Assembly: GCA_963700425.1 (NCBI GenBank)
Contig: CAVOXO010000003.1
Coordinates: forward strand, 62,001 to 126,000
Source: CAVOXO01 sp963700425
GTDB taxonomy: Bacteria; Actinomycetota; Acidimicrobiia; Acidimicrobiales; Microtrichaceae
Length of the DNA: 64,000 nucleotides
Direction: 5' to 3'
Part shown: piece by piece, positions 48,316 to 57,494 of the stretch
How positions within the stretch are numbered: position 1 is the stretch's first letter
Layout: each line of letters starts with the position of its first letter
The notes under the pieces: model-generated
Databases searched by the model: none
Seen by the model: the letters and a program-made list of their open reading frames with translations, nothing else
Told to the model about the DNA's origin: nothing
Made by a program: the position numbers and the translations under genes

Positions 48316-49530
48316 TCACGACCGGGTCGGTGTTCGCCTCGCCGACGGGCGCAGTCGGCGTCGACGCCAGCGGACTGCCGCGCCGCCGGCCGCCGCGACC
48401 GCGACGACGAGAAGCAGGGTCACGGTCCACGTTCTCCGGGCGCCCAGCCGACGGGGAACCCCGTCGTCGATCGCGATCACGTCGACGTACAATCTCCGCT
48501 CACCCTCGGGCTCGCCCGCCCCGCCGGACCAGCCGTGGTACACCATCCACACGTCGCCGAGGGCGGAGAAGAACTCCTGGCCCCCGGGGCCGCTCGCGAA
48601 GGTGGTCGAATCCATCCATGGCTCATCGGAGCCCTCGGGCCGGTGGCACGGCCCGGTGATGCTCTCGCAGACGGCGTAGCCGATCCCGTAGTTCGCGGAG
48701 TCCCACGCGTTTCCGGAATAGAAGAGGTAGACCCGACCGCCGGCGAGAACCATCGAGGGGCCTTCGATCAACCCGCCGTCCCAGGTGCCGGCGGCATCGA
48801 TCAGGCGGGTCGGCGACCCCACGAGCGAGCGGTGGTCGGGACCAAGGCGTTGGACCCATATCGATGTGGGCAGGTCGCAGCAGTTCCCGTCGTTCTTGAA
48901 CAGCAACCATTCGGTGCCGTCGGCCTCGACGACCACGCTCGGGTCGATGCTGCCACCGAGATCGCGCTGGCACACCATCGGCTCGGCGGAGCTGTCGACG
49001 AAGGGGCCGGCGGGCGACGCGGCGACGGCGCTCGAGATGCACTGCGTCGTCGTGCCCGAGACGCGGGTCGTGTAGTACAGGACGTACCCGTCGTCGGTGG
49101 CGAGCACTGCGGGTGCCCACACGGCTCCGGGCTCGGACCAGGCCGGAAGCTCGGGGAGTGCCTCGCCGAGATAGCTGGCGATCGGGCTTCCCTCGACGAC
49201 CATCACCGGAACATTCACGTCCCGCGTGTTGGTGGCGTAGGCGAAGAACCGGTCGCCGACCCTCAACACGAAGGGATCGGCGAAGTCGCCGGGGTAGATC
49301 GGCCGCCCCAACAGAAGTCCGGTCACCGGACTCAGGGCCGTGGCATCCCCGGAGCGGAGCTCTGCGTCCTCGGCCGGACCGTCGGTTCGTGGGCGTTGGC
49401 CCGGAGCGGCGGCACCGGCATCGGGTTGCCCGGAGCACGCTGCGGCCAGCAGAGCGATGGCAACAGCGGCGAGCCGCCTGAACCGCGGCACCACGGCACC
49501 GACGGCAGTGGGGCCCGTGACCCTTCTCAC
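48316..49530 (-). CDS. GH43-like glycoside hydrolase lipoprotein
   Basis: A 404-residue exported protein with lipobox LLAAAC and a second C-terminal membrane helix (WTVTLLLVVAVAAAGGAA). The five-bladed fold is indicated by GDFADPFVLR (catalytic-base Asp), GSIDPSVVVEADG (pKa-modulating Asp), GLIEGPSMVLAGGRVYL (proton-donor Glu) and VYHGW. GH43 enzymes cleave arabinan, xylan or galactan side chains. The GTG start overlaps the ArsC stop. Confidence 0.87.
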   Translation of the reverse strand: MRRVTGPTAVGAVVPRFRRLAAVAIALLAAACSGQPDAGAAAPGQRPRTDGPAEDAELRSGDATALSPVTGLLLGRPIYPGDFADPFVLRVGDRFFAYATNTRDVNVPVMVVEGSPIASYLGEALPELPAWSEPGAVWAPAVLATDDGYVLYYTTRVSGTTTQCISSAVAASPAGPFVDSSAEPMVCQRDLGGSIDPSVVVEADGTEWLLFKNDGNCCDLPTSIWVQRLGPDHRSLVGSPTRLIDAAGTWDGGLIEGPSMVLAGGRVYLFYSGNAWDSANYGIGYAVCESITGPCHRPEGSDEPWMDSTTFASGPGGQEFFSALGDVWMVYHGWSGGAGEPEGERRLYVDVIAIDDGVPRRLGARRTWTVTLLLVVAVAAAGGAAVRWRRRRLRPSARRTPTRS

Positions 49531-49943
49531 GTCAGGAGATCTGCGAGGAGCTCGCGGACCCTGCGGTCGATCTCGTCACGAATCGGTCGCACGTCCTCCA
49601 CCCCCAGCCCGGCAGGGTCGGCGAGTTGCCAGTCCAGGTAACGAACTCCGGGGAACAGGGGGCATTCGTCGCCGCACCCCATCGTGATGACCACATCGGA
49701 TTCCGCCACCGCAGTGTCCTCGAGCCGTGTCGGCCGGGCTCCCCCCGCGTGGAGGTCGATGCCGATCTCGGCCATGGCTGCGACGACAGCGGGGTTGATC
49801 GCCTCGGCAGGAGCGGTGCCCGCCGAGCGGACCACCACTCCGGCTCCGCCGTGGTGCGTCATCAGCGCGGCGGCCATCTGTGAGCGGCCGGCATTGTGGA
49901 TGCAGACGAAAAGGACCTCGGGTCGGCGCGTCACTTCCGCCAC
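49527..49943 (-). CDS. arsC: Arsenate reductase, LMW-phosphatase (ArsC) type
   Basis: A 138-residue enzyme that reduces arsenate to arsenite. CIHNAGRSQMAAAL is the CX5R phosphate loop (Cys14 to Arg20), and MGCGDECPLFPG carries the two resolving Cys residues of the thiol-relay type. DWQLADPAG contains the catalytic Asp. GTG at 49943 is a likely start; GTG 49934 is also possible. It is coupled to the GH43-like gene and has no other ars gene beside it. Mycothiol- or thioredoxin-linked forms cannot be told apart here. Confidence 0.9.
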   Translation of the reverse strand: MAEVTRRPEVLFVCIHNAGRSQMAAALMTHHGGAGVVVRSAGTAPAEAINPAVVAAMAEIGIDLHAGGARPTRLEDTAVAESDVVITMGCGDECPLFPGVRYLDWQLADPAGLGVEDVRPIRDEIDRRVRELLADLLT

Positions 49944-50083
49944 GCTATTGGCCGGTGCGGAGCGGACGGGACTCCGGCGGCGCGGCAGCGAGGTGCACGA
50001 CATCGAGCCACGCCTTGACGGCGGCGTCGGGAATCCCGTCACACCGACCCGCATCGCACCGATCCGCATCGCGGGAGCGCCGC

Positions 50084-50089
50084 TACGAT
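50084..50089 (+). promoter_or_regulatory. TACGAT -10 element, eight bases before ATG
   Basis: TACGAT lies eight bases before the GH3 start at 50098 and there is no Shine-Dalgarno sequence. The same 154-base divergent gap contains two direct GCATCGC copies at about 50051 and 50066. Confidence 0.4.
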
Positions 50090-50097
50090 CCGGCACC

Positions 50098-52509
50098 ATG
50101 ACCGATCGCCCCGAAATTGGCCGGCTGTCCCTCGAGAAGAAGGTCAGGCTGTGCTCGGGTCGCGACATGTGGAGCCTCGAGGAGGTCGACGAGCTCGGGC
50201 TGCGGTCGGTGGTGGTCACCGACGGGCCTCACGGGCTCAGACGCAACGGCCCCGACATCACGGGGATGATCGAGGGTGCGCCGGCCACGTGCTTCCCCAC
50301 TGCGTCGGGACTCGCCGCCAGCTGGGATCCCGCTCTGGTCCGCGCCGTCGGAGCGGCGATCGGGCGGGAGGCCGTCGCCCAGGAGGTTGCCGTCGTCCTG
50401 GGGCCCGGCGCGAACATCAAACGGCACCCGCTGTGTGGGCGGAACTTCGAGTACTTCTCCGAGGACCCGTTCCTCACCGGCGAGATGGCTGCCGCGATGA
50501 TCGACGGAATCCAGTCGGTCGGGGTGGGGTCCAGCCTGAAACATTTCGCCGTCAACAACCAGGAGACGATGCGGATGGTCGTCGACGCCATCGTCGACGA
50601 GCGGTCCCTGCGCGAGATCTACCTCGCCGGGTTCGAACGGGCGGTCATCTCGTCGCGGCCCACCACCGTGATGTGCGCCTACAACAAGGTGAACGGCACC
50701 TACGCGTCGGAGCACCGTTGGCTCCTCACCGAAGTGCTCCGCGACGAGTGGGGCTTCGATGGCCTCGTCATGACCGACTGGGGCGCGACCAACGACCGGG
50801 TGGATGGCCTCGACGCCGGGCTGGATCTGGAGATGCCGGGGAGCGCCGGCATCCACGACGAGGCACTGCGCGACGCGGTCAGGAAAGGTCGTCTCGACGA
50901 GACGACGCTCGACCGGTCCGTGGAGCGGGTGATCGAGGTGATCGCCCGGGGCAACGAGCTGTCGGCCGTCGCCGGTGAGTGCGATCTGGACGAGCACCAC
51001 CGTCTCGCGCGACGCGCCGCCGCGGAGACGGTGGTGTTGTTGACCAACGACGGTGTCCTGCCGCTCGATCGTGACCACACCGTGGCGGTGATCGGCGGTT
51101 TCGCCACCGCTCCCCGGTATCAGGGCGCGGGGAGTTCGATGGTCACTCCCACGCGACTCGACACCGCTCTCGATTCATTCGAGTCGATCGTGTCCGAGCC
51201 CGGCCGGGTGACGTTCGCACAGGGGTACGACCCCCTGTCCGACGACGTGCGCCCCGATCTCATCGACGCCGCGGCCGACGCGGCACGCGACGCGGCAGAA
51301 GCGGTTGTCATCGTCGGTCTGCCGCCCAGCTACGAGTCCGAGGCGTACGACCGAGACCATCTCCGACTGCCCCGACAGCACGACGACCTGGTGCGAGCGG
51401 TGTGTCGAGCCAACCCGAGGACGGTCGTGGTGCTGTGCAACGGCGCACCGGTGGAGATGCCGTGGGTGGAGGAACCCGCCGCGATCCTGGAGGCATACCT
51501 CGGTGGCCAGGGTGGGGGAGCGGGGATGGTCGACGTCCTCTACGGCCGCGTGTCGCCCGGAGGGAGGCTCGCCGAGACCTTCCCGGTTCGTCAACGAGAC
51601 GTGGGATCGGACCCGTGGTTCCCCGGCACCGGTCGCCAGGTCCAGTACCGCGAGGGCATCCACGTCGGATACCGCTGGTTCGACGCGGCCGACGTCGAGG
51701 TGCTGTTTCCCTTCGGTCACGGTCTCGGCTACACCGACTTCGAGTACTCGCCCCTCGAGATCACCGCTCAACCCATGGCCGACGGTGTCGCCGGCGCGCT
51801 CTCCGACCTGGCGGTCACCGCGGGTCTGCGGATCACGAACGTGGGGGACAGGGCCGGCTCCGAGGTGGTTCAGCTCTACGTCAGGCCCCTCAACGCCTCG
51901 GTTCAGCGACCCGAGCGCGAGTTGAGGGGCTTCGAGAAGGTGTTCCTCGAGCCGGGTCAGTCGCGGGCCGTGGAATTCCGCCTGGACCGTCGCGCGTTCT
52001 GCTTCTACGACGTGGACTCGGGTGGATGGCGGGTGGATGCTCCCGACTACGAGCTGCTCGTCGGCTCGTCATCTCGCGACATCCGTCGAATCGCATCGTG
52101 CGGCGTTGCCTCCGACGCGACCGTGGTCGACCCGGCGGTGGCAATGGACCCGCGAGGTGTCTCGCCGGAGCTGATCGCCGATCAGGCCAGATTCGAGTCG
52201 ATGCTCGGCCATCGTGTGCCCCCGGCCGATCCGGTCCGGCCGTTCAACCGCAACTCGACGCTCGGCGAGGTGAGCGACACGTGGCCGGGCGCGCTGCTCG
52301 GAAGGGTTGCGGCGCGCATGGTCCGGTCCCGATTGGGCGCCGAGATCGACGACGGTCTGACGATGGTCATCGAACGGGCGATGACCGAAGCGCCGCTTCG
52401 CCTTCTGGCCGCCTCGAGTGAGGGACGGATCGGGTTTCGGGCCCTCGACCGTTTCATCGCACTCCTCAACCGATGGCCGGCGCGTCGGGGGTCGCGGCGT
52501 GGCGATTGA
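50098..52509 (+). CDS. Glycoside hydrolase family 3 (beta-glucosidase-like)
   Basis: An 803-residue cytoplasmic-looking GH3 enzyme without a signal peptide. The (beta/alpha)8 domain includes GPHGLR, FPTASGLAASWD, GPGANIKRHPLCGRNFEYFSEDP, KHFAVNNQE and VMTDWGATND, whose Asp is the nucleophile. The alpha/beta sandwich follows (VAVIGGFATAPRYQGAGSS), then a Fn3-like domain (GSEVVQLYVRP). About 110 extra C-terminal residues include a helical region (AARMVRSRLGAEIDDGL). The first gene of a GH3-YceI-sulfatase unit. Confidence 0.92.
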   Translation: MTDRPEIGRLSLEKKVRLCSGRDMWSLEEVDELGLRSVVVTDGPHGLRRNGPDITGMIEGAPATCFPTASGLAASWDPALVRAVGAAIGREAVAQEVAVVLGPGANIKRHPLCGRNFEYFSEDPFLTGEMAAAMIDGIQSVGVGSSLKHFAVNNQETMRMVVDAIVDERSLREIYLAGFERAVISSRPTTVMCAYNKVNGTYASEHRWLLTEVLRDEWGFDGLVMTDWGATNDRVDGLDAGLDLEMPGSAGIHDEALRDAVRKGRLDETTLDRSVERVIEVIARGNELSAVAGECDLDEHHRLARRAAAETVVLLTNDGVLPLDRDHTVAVIGGFATAPRYQGAGSSMVTPTRLDTALDSFESIVSEPGRVTFAQGYDPLSDDVRPDLIDAAADAARDAAEAVVIVGLPPSYESEAYDRDHLRLPRQHDDLVRAVCRANPRTVVVLCNGAPVEMPWVEEPAAILEAYLGGQGGGAGMVDVLYGRVSPGGRLAETFPVRQRDVGSDPWFPGTGRQVQYREGIHVGYRWFDAADVEVLFPFGHGLGYTDFEYSPLEITAQPMADGVAGALSDLAVTAGLRITNVGDRAGSEVVQLYVRPLNASVQRPERELRGFEKVFLEPGQSRAVEFRLDRRAFCFYDVDSGGWRVDAPDYELLVGSSSRDIRRIASCGVASDATVVDPAVAMDPRGVSPELIADQARFESMLGHRVPPADPVRPFNRNSTLGEVSDTWPGALLGRVAARMVRSRLGAEIDDGLTMVIERAMTEAPLRLLAASSEGRIGFRALDRFIALLNRWPARRGSRRGD

Positions 52510-52524
52510 TACGGTCCGGTGCCG

Positions 52525-53313
52525 ATGACCTCACCCCCCGACGACTCCTCGAGCAGCCTGGCGATCAGCGTCCGCACCAGGCGGGTGGCGGTCGTCGTGG
52601 TGGCCGCGCTGGCCGGTGCCGCGGCCCTGTTCCTCGCCCTCAACCTGTGGCTCAGTTCCGGCGAGACCCCCGATGCGTTCGCGTCGAGCGAACTCGGAGG
52701 GGACGACCCCGCCGGAGCGTCCCCCGAACCCTCCGTCGAGGGGACCGACGACCCGGCGCCGGGCCCCCGGAGCGGAGTGTGGACCGTGCAGTTGGACGCG
52801 GCAGCCGACGCCGGTGTCGGCTATCGCATCGTCGAGGACGTTCCCGTGGGCGGCCCCGAGGTGGTTGTCGCCCGTACGCGCGACGTCGCCGGTGAGATCG
52901 AACTCGACGGTGACGTGCTGACGTCTGCGGTGGCCGAGGTCGCCCTGGACGCCCTGGCCAGCGACAACTCCCTCAGGGACCAGACGGTCGCACGGGACTA
53001 TCTCGAGACCGCCACGTTCCCCACGGCCTCGATCCGACTCGCCGAACCGACGAAGCTGAACGTGCCCGCCTCGCCCGGCGTGGTCGAACCGATCTCCCTT
53101 CAGGTCGAGCTCTCCCTCCATGGCGTGACCGACACGGTGACGGTGTCGGGTGGTGCGCAATGGTCGGCCGACGTCATCGAGATCGTCGGATCGGTCGACA
53201 TCTCCTTGAGCCGGTTCGGCGTGACCCGTCCCGAGCTGTTGGGGCGATCCGCACGCGACGAGGCGATCGTCGAGCTCAAGCTGCAGTTCGCGCCGACCGA
53301 CTCCGACGGCTGA
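52525..53313 (+). CDS. YceI-like domain protein, membrane-anchored
   Basis: A 262-residue protein. One membrane helix (VAVVVVAALAGAAALFLALNLWL) is followed by an acidic linker and a YceI-type lipocalin fold (WTVQLDAAADAGVGYRIVEDV, GEIELDGDVLTSAVAEVALDALASDN, DYLETATFPTASIRL, LQVELSLHGVTDTVTV). YceI proteins bind polyisoprenoid or amphipathic lipids. Its stop overlaps the sulfatase ATG (TGATG), so the two are coupled. Domain start about residue 85. Confidence 0.88.
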   Translation: MTSPPDDSSSSLAISVRTRRVAVVVVAALAGAAALFLALNLWLSSGETPDAFASSELGGDDPAGASPEPSVEGTDDPAPGPRSGVWTVQLDAAADAGVGYRIVEDVPVGGPEVVVARTRDVAGEIELDGDVLTSAVAEVALDALASDNSLRDQTVARDYLETATFPTASIRLAEPTKLNVPASPGVVEPISLQVELSLHGVTDTVTVSGGAQWSADVIEIVGSVDISLSRFGVTRPELLGRSARDEAIVELKLQFAPTDSDG

Positions 53314-54908
53314 TGGACGACGACGCCTCGCCACCGACACGTCCCCGCAACGTCTGCGTGGTGTTGTTGGACTCGCTCAACCGCCATCTGCTGGGTTCCT
53401 ACGGAGGGACCGAGTTCGACACTCCCCATCTGGACCGGTTCGCCGCGGGGCGGGCAGTGAGATTCACCCGACACGTCACGGGTTCGCTCCCGTGCATGCC
53501 GGCCCGTCACGACATCCTGTGCGGCGCTCTCGACTTCCTCTGGAAGCCGTGGGGTTCGATCGAGGCCTGGGAACAGCCGATCACGCGGGCGTTGGGGCGC
53601 TCCGGAGTGACGAGCTATCTGGCCACCGATCATCCGCATCTCTTCGAGAGCGGCGGCGAGAACTACCACGTCGACTTCGCCGGCTGGGACTACACCCGGG
53701 GGCACGAGAGTGACCCCTGGCGCACCTTCGCGGATCCCTCATGGGTGGGGGTGCCGACGATGCCGGCGAACAGGGGCCGGTGGTTCCCCTCCGCGATGCT
53801 CGGGGCCGATCTCGGTGACATGGCCTATGACCGGAGCCGCACGTTCTTCCGCGAGGAGACCGACTATCCCGGCCCCCGAACCATGACGGCCGCGGCTGAC
53901 TTCCTCCGCGACGCGGTTCGACATCACGATCGTTGGTTCCTCTTCGTCGACGAGTTCGACCCCCACGAGCCCTTCGACACCCCCGAACCCTGGGCGAGCC
54001 GCTACCAGGACGGCCCCTGGCCCGGCGAGTGGATGATCTGGCCGCCGTACGTCGACGGCGGAGTCTCCCACGGCCACATCACCGCGGCGGAGGGCCGCCA
54101 CCTGCGGGCCAACTACGGAGCGAAGCTCTCGATGATCGACCACTGGTTCGGTCGGATCCTCGACGAGTTCGACCGGCAGAACCTGTGGCAGGACACGGCG
54201 CTCATCGTCTGCACCGATCACGGCCACTACCTGGGCGACGTTCGCTCCGGACGCGACATCTGGGGCAAGCCTGGTGTCCCCCAGTACGAGCCGCTCGGGC
54301 ACACCCCCTTGCTGATCTCGTGGCCGGGAGTGGCCCCGGGGTCGACGTGTGACGCACTCAGCACCAACGTGGACCTGTTCGCCACCATCTCGGACGTCTT
54401 CGACGTGGAGGTGGAACACCGGACCCACGGTCGATCCCTGGCCCCGCTGTTGGCGGGGGAGACCACGTCGGTGCGCGACTGGGCCATCGGCGGGGTCTGG
54501 GGCAACTGGGTCCAGGTCACCGACGGGCACCACAAGTACGCCCGGGCCCCCGTCGACATCGACGTCCCTCTCACGATGTGGTCGAATCGGTGGTCGACGA
54601 TGCCCACGCACATCGCGGGCTTCGAGGAGCTTCCTCCTCCCGATCAGAGGGCATGGCTCGACACCATGCCGGGCTCCGATGTCCCCGTGATCCGCCAGCC
54701 GTTCCTGCCCGGTGACCGCACTCCCATGTGGGCGGGTGGTGCCGGCATGGTCGGTGAGCATCACCTCTATGACGTCGACACCGATCCCGACGAGTCCCAG
54801 AACCTCGTCGGTGGACCCACAGAGGCCGAGTTCGTCGAACTCCTACGACATGCGCTCGCCGAGCTCGAGGCACCGACCGACCATGTCCAGCGGTTGGGCA
54901 TCGCCTGA
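53313..54908 (+). CDS. Type I sulfatase
   Basis: A 531-residue formylglycine-dependent sulfatase. Cys61 in LPCMPARHD is the CxPxR motif that is oxidised to formylglycine, and Asp20 in VVLLDSLNRH begins the metal site. DEFDPHEPFD and CTDHGHYLGD provide further ligands and the substrate-side His. It lacks a signal peptide. Alongside GH3 and YceI it probably removes sulfate groups from a sulfated sugar, polysaccharide fragment or lipid. The formylglycine-generating enzyme is not in the window. Confidence 0.92.
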   Translation: MDDDASPPTRPRNVCVVLLDSLNRHLLGSYGGTEFDTPHLDRFAAGRAVRFTRHVTGSLPCMPARHDILCGALDFLWKPWGSIEAWEQPITRALGRSGVTSYLATDHPHLFESGGENYHVDFAGWDYTRGHESDPWRTFADPSWVGVPTMPANRGRWFPSAMLGADLGDMAYDRSRTFFREETDYPGPRTMTAAADFLRDAVRHHDRWFLFVDEFDPHEPFDTPEPWASRYQDGPWPGEWMIWPPYVDGGVSHGHITAAEGRHLRANYGAKLSMIDHWFGRILDEFDRQNLWQDTALIVCTDHGHYLGDVRSGRDIWGKPGVPQYEPLGHTPLLISWPGVAPGSTCDALSTNVDLFATISDVFDVEVEHRTHGRSLAPLLAGETTSVRDWAIGGVWGNWVQVTDGHHKYARAPVDIDVPLTMWSNRWSTMPTHIAGFEELPPPDQRAWLDTMPGSDVPVIRQPFLPGDRTPMWAGGAGMVGEHHLYDVDTDPDESQNLVGGPTEAEFVELLRHALAELEAPTDHVQRLGIA

Positions 54909-54931
54909 GGGCCGCCGGCGACGGCCGCGCG

Positions 54932-55309
54932 CTAGCCCAGCGACCGGAGGTCGACCACGAAGACGAGGGTCTCGTTGCCGGCGATGACGCCTCCGGCCCC
55001 GGCGGCCCCGTAGCCCAGGTGTGGGGGAATGGTCAGCATCCGTCGACCACCCACGGCCATCCCCGCCACCCCGCGGTCCCACCCGTCGATGACCTGCCCT
55101 GCTCCCAGGCGGAAGCTGAACGGTGATCCCGAGTTCCACGAGGCGTCGAACTCCCCCGAGGTCGACCATGCCACGCCGACGTAGTCGACGGTGACGGTGG
55201 CCCCCGCCACCGCCTCGGCTCCGTCGCCCACGACGAGATCCTCGATCACGAGATCGGTGGGCGGATCGCCCTCGGGAACGGTCACGGTCGGCTTGGAGTG
55301 AGTGTCCAT
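54932..55309 (-). CDS. FKBP-type peptidyl-prolyl isomerase
   Basis: A 125-residue cytoplasmic proline isomerase that assists folding. Motifs are VTVDYVGVAW, FDASWNSGSPFSFRLG, VIDGWDRGVAGMAVGGRRML (active-site Trp and Gly) and PPHLGYGAAG, ending VFVVDLRSLG. ATG 55309 was chosen over an upstream in-frame start because the natural N terminus (MDTHSKPTVTVPEG) begins there. A TATCGT element stands seven bases upstream. Confidence 0.92.
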   Translation of the reverse strand: MDTHSKPTVTVPEGDPPTDLVIEDLVVGDGAEAVAGATVTVDYVGVAWSTSGEFDASWNSGSPFSFRLGAGQVIDGWDRGVAGMAVGGRRMLTIPPHLGYGAAGAGGVIAGNETLVFVVDLRSLG

Positions 55310-55316
55310 GACGCGA

Positions 55317-55322
55317 ACGATA
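55317..55322 (-). promoter_or_regulatory. TATCGT -10 element, seven bases before ATG
   Basis: On the minus strand TATCGT is followed by TCGCGTC and the FKBP ATG at 55309. No Shine-Dalgarno sequence is visible. Confidence 0.4.
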
Positions 55323-55367
55323 TTCGCTCTGCGGCTGTCGTCGGTCAGTGGAGACTCCGAGGCGCCG

Positions 55368-56219
55368 TCACGGAGCCTCATCGACGGGCGGCACGAGCAC
55401 CAACGGCACCGACGCCCGGTGCAGCACCTTCATGGCGACACCGCCGGCGCGGAGCCCGGTGAATCCACCCGCTCCGCGGGTGCCGGTGACCAACACGTTG
55501 CCGCCACGGGCGCTCGTCACCCCGAGGAGTCCGTCGGCGGGATGGAGGTCTCGCTGGGCGACGAACTGCACGTCGACCCCTGCGTCGGCGATCGGAGCGG
55601 TCCACTCGGCAAGGTGTCGTTCGGCGTCACGACGCCAGTTGTCCGAACTCGAGCTGGACGTCCACTCGAACACCGGCTCGGCGACCGAGACGGCCACCAC
55701 CGATGCGTCCGCCTGCGCGGCCAGATGCGCGCACCACGTGATCGCGGCGAGGGATTCGTCCGACCCGTCGACGCCCAGAACGATCCGCTCGACCGCGTCG
55801 CACACGTTGGGAGGTATCACCGCGAGCGGTCGTCGGGCGTGATGCGCGACGTATTCGACGACGCTGCCGAGGTGCATGAACCCCGGTCCTCCGGAGCCCC
55901 CGGTCCGCCCGAGAACCACGAGATCCGCGCCGTCGGCCTCGGCTACGTCCAGCAGGACCGTCCGGGCGTCGCCGGCGATGGTCTCGGGTCGGATGGCGGA
56001 GCCCGAGCCCTCCGCTCGGCGAATCCAGTGTCCCTCCAGCAACTCGTGACGCTCGTCGATGATCTCGGAGCGGCGCGCCTCGGACACTCCCTCGAAGGGG
56101 TAGTCCAAGGCGTAGACCGCATGGATCTCCGCTCCGACCTTCGCTGCGAGATCTGCTGCCCAGCACAGCGCCTGTCCCGCCGCTGCCGAACCGTCGACGC
56201 CCACCACGAATCGCTTCAT
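55368..56219 (-). CDS. Universal stress protein, tandem two-domain
   Basis: A 283-residue protein with two UspA domains. The first opens MKRFVVGVDGSAAAGQALCWA and has GRTGGSGGPGFMHLGSVVEYVAHHA; the second opens IVLGVDGSDESLAAITWC and has TGTRGAGGFTGLRAGGVAMKVLHRA. Both carry ATP-binding-like GxxGx9G segments, the second with Gly in place of the final Ser. AGAGAGGA precedes ATG 56219. It is probably a stress or dormancy protein. Confidence 0.93.
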   Translation of the reverse strand: MKRFVVGVDGSAAAGQALCWAADLAAKVGAEIHAVYALDYPFEGVSEARRSEIIDERHELLEGHWIRRAEGSGSAIRPETIAGDARTVLLDVAEADGADLVVLGRTGGSGGPGFMHLGSVVEYVAHHARRPLAVIPPNVCDAVERIVLGVDGSDESLAAITWCAHLAAQADASVVAVSVAEPVFEWTSSSSSDNWRRDAERHLAEWTAPIADAGVDVQFVAQRDLHPADGLLGVTSARGGNVLVTGTRGAGGFTGLRAGGVAMKVLHRASVPLVLVPPVDEAP

Positions 56220-56356
56220 CTGTGATCATCCTCTCTGTCGTCGCTCTCATCCTCGCGGACCCGGTCCGGTCGTTGTAGGGCCGTTGGTCCGCACATCGCC
56301 AGCTGTGCCCCGAGGGGTCGCCGAGATATCGCCACGTCCTGGGAGGATGTCACACC

Positions 56357-57424
56357 ATGAGGCGAAGGGCCGCGGGTGATCGCCCGCCGACGCGAAGGGT
56401 CGCTGTCGTGGGCGTCGCGATCATCGCTGTCGCATTGGGTGTGGGCGTTCGGCTGGCGACCTTGCAGCAACGCGACGTCGAGCCGTCGGCCGTCGCCGAC
56501 AGCACCTCCACCCCGCCGCGGTGGCGCAGCCCACTGACCGGCCTCGGCTCCGACACACCCGATCAGCGGCGGGCCGTCGTCGTCAAGGTCGATGCCCATC
56601 CCAGCGTGTCGCAGTTCCCGGGCCTCGAGCGCGCCGATCTGGTCTACGAGGTCATGGTGGAAGGCGGCATCGCGCGTTACCTGGCCATCTTCGAGAGCCG
56701 AGACGCCGAACGGGTCGGTCCGGTCCGTTCCCTGAGGAGCTCGGACTTCGACCTCGTCGCCAATCTCGGCGATGCCGTGGTCGTCGTCTCGGGGACGAAC
56801 GAACCGACCGCAGAGGCCGCCCGATCGGAGGCTCTGGCCCTCTTCACGCCGCAGTCTCCTGGTGCCGATGAGGCATTCCGCCGCGATGACCGGCTCGGTG
56901 CTCCTCACAACCTCTTCGTGGCGACGACGGCCGTCCGTTCGGCACTGCCGCAGAGCGGCGTCGTCAGCGCGCCGTTCGAGTTTTCGCAGCGGCCCGAGAG
57001 GGGCACGCCCGTTGCGGGACTCCGTGTCGGGGTGGGCGATGCGACCGACAGCGTCGTCGTGTGGAACGAGGAACGCCGCGAGTGGTTGCGGTGGCGCGAC
57101 GGAGAGCCACAACTCGACGGTGGGGATCGACAACTCGGAACGGACACGGTGCTCGTCCTGACCACCCGGTACACCCACCCTTCGTGGGACGCTGCCGTGC
57201 CCGAGGCCGTGTCGGTCGGCGAAGGTGGCGGTGTGTTGCTCGCAGGCGGGAGGCAGGTCGAGGTCACGTGGAGTCGCGCCGCGGCGGGCCTTCCGTTCGT
57301 GATGACGGGCCCGGCCGGCGAGTCCGTGGAGCTGCCGCCGGGGAGGACGTGGGTCGCCTTCGCCCCTCCCGGTTCCACCGGCCCCCTCGACTCCCGCGAG
57401 GTGTCCGAGATCACCGACGGGTGA
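56357..57424 (+). CDS. DUF3048 (YerB-like) exported protein
   Basis: A 355-residue protein of the DUF3048 family. An N-terminal membrane helix (VAVVGVAIIAVALGVGV) precedes SPLTGLGSDTPDQRRAVVVKVD and ADLVYEVMVEGGIARYLAIFES, the family signature (VxxE.GxTRxxAxF, here ARYLAIF). DRVGPVRS-type AERVGPVRSLRSSDFD and GAPHNLFVAT follow. The role is unknown; it may bind or hydrolyse a cell-wall or pheromone-like substrate. GGGAGG stands 13 bases before the ATG. Confidence 0.86.
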   Translation: MRRRAAGDRPPTRRVAVVGVAIIAVALGVGVRLATLQQRDVEPSAVADSTSTPPRWRSPLTGLGSDTPDQRRAVVVKVDAHPSVSQFPGLERADLVYEVMVEGGIARYLAIFESRDAERVGPVRSLRSSDFDLVANLGDAVVVVSGTNEPTAEAARSEALALFTPQSPGADEAFRRDDRLGAPHNLFVATTAVRSALPQSGVVSAPFEFSQRPERGTPVAGLRVGVGDATDSVVVWNEERREWLRWRDGEPQLDGGDRQLGTDTVLVLTTRYTHPSWDAAVPEAVSVGEGGGVLLAGGRQVEVTWSRAAAGLPFVMTGPAGESVELPPGRTWVAFAPPGSTGPLDSREVSEITDG

Positions 57425-57482
57425 CCGAGTGGGCGTCCGTTCGTGCCGGTTCCGGGCACGCCGAGCGACGCCGGTGCCGCAC

Positions 57483-57488
57483 TAGCGT
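57483..57488 (+). promoter_or_regulatory. TAGCGT -10 element, six bases before ATG
   Basis: TAGCGT, then GCATCC, then the ATG at 57495, without a Shine-Dalgarno sequence. Confidence 0.45.
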
Positions 57489-57494
57489 GCATCC

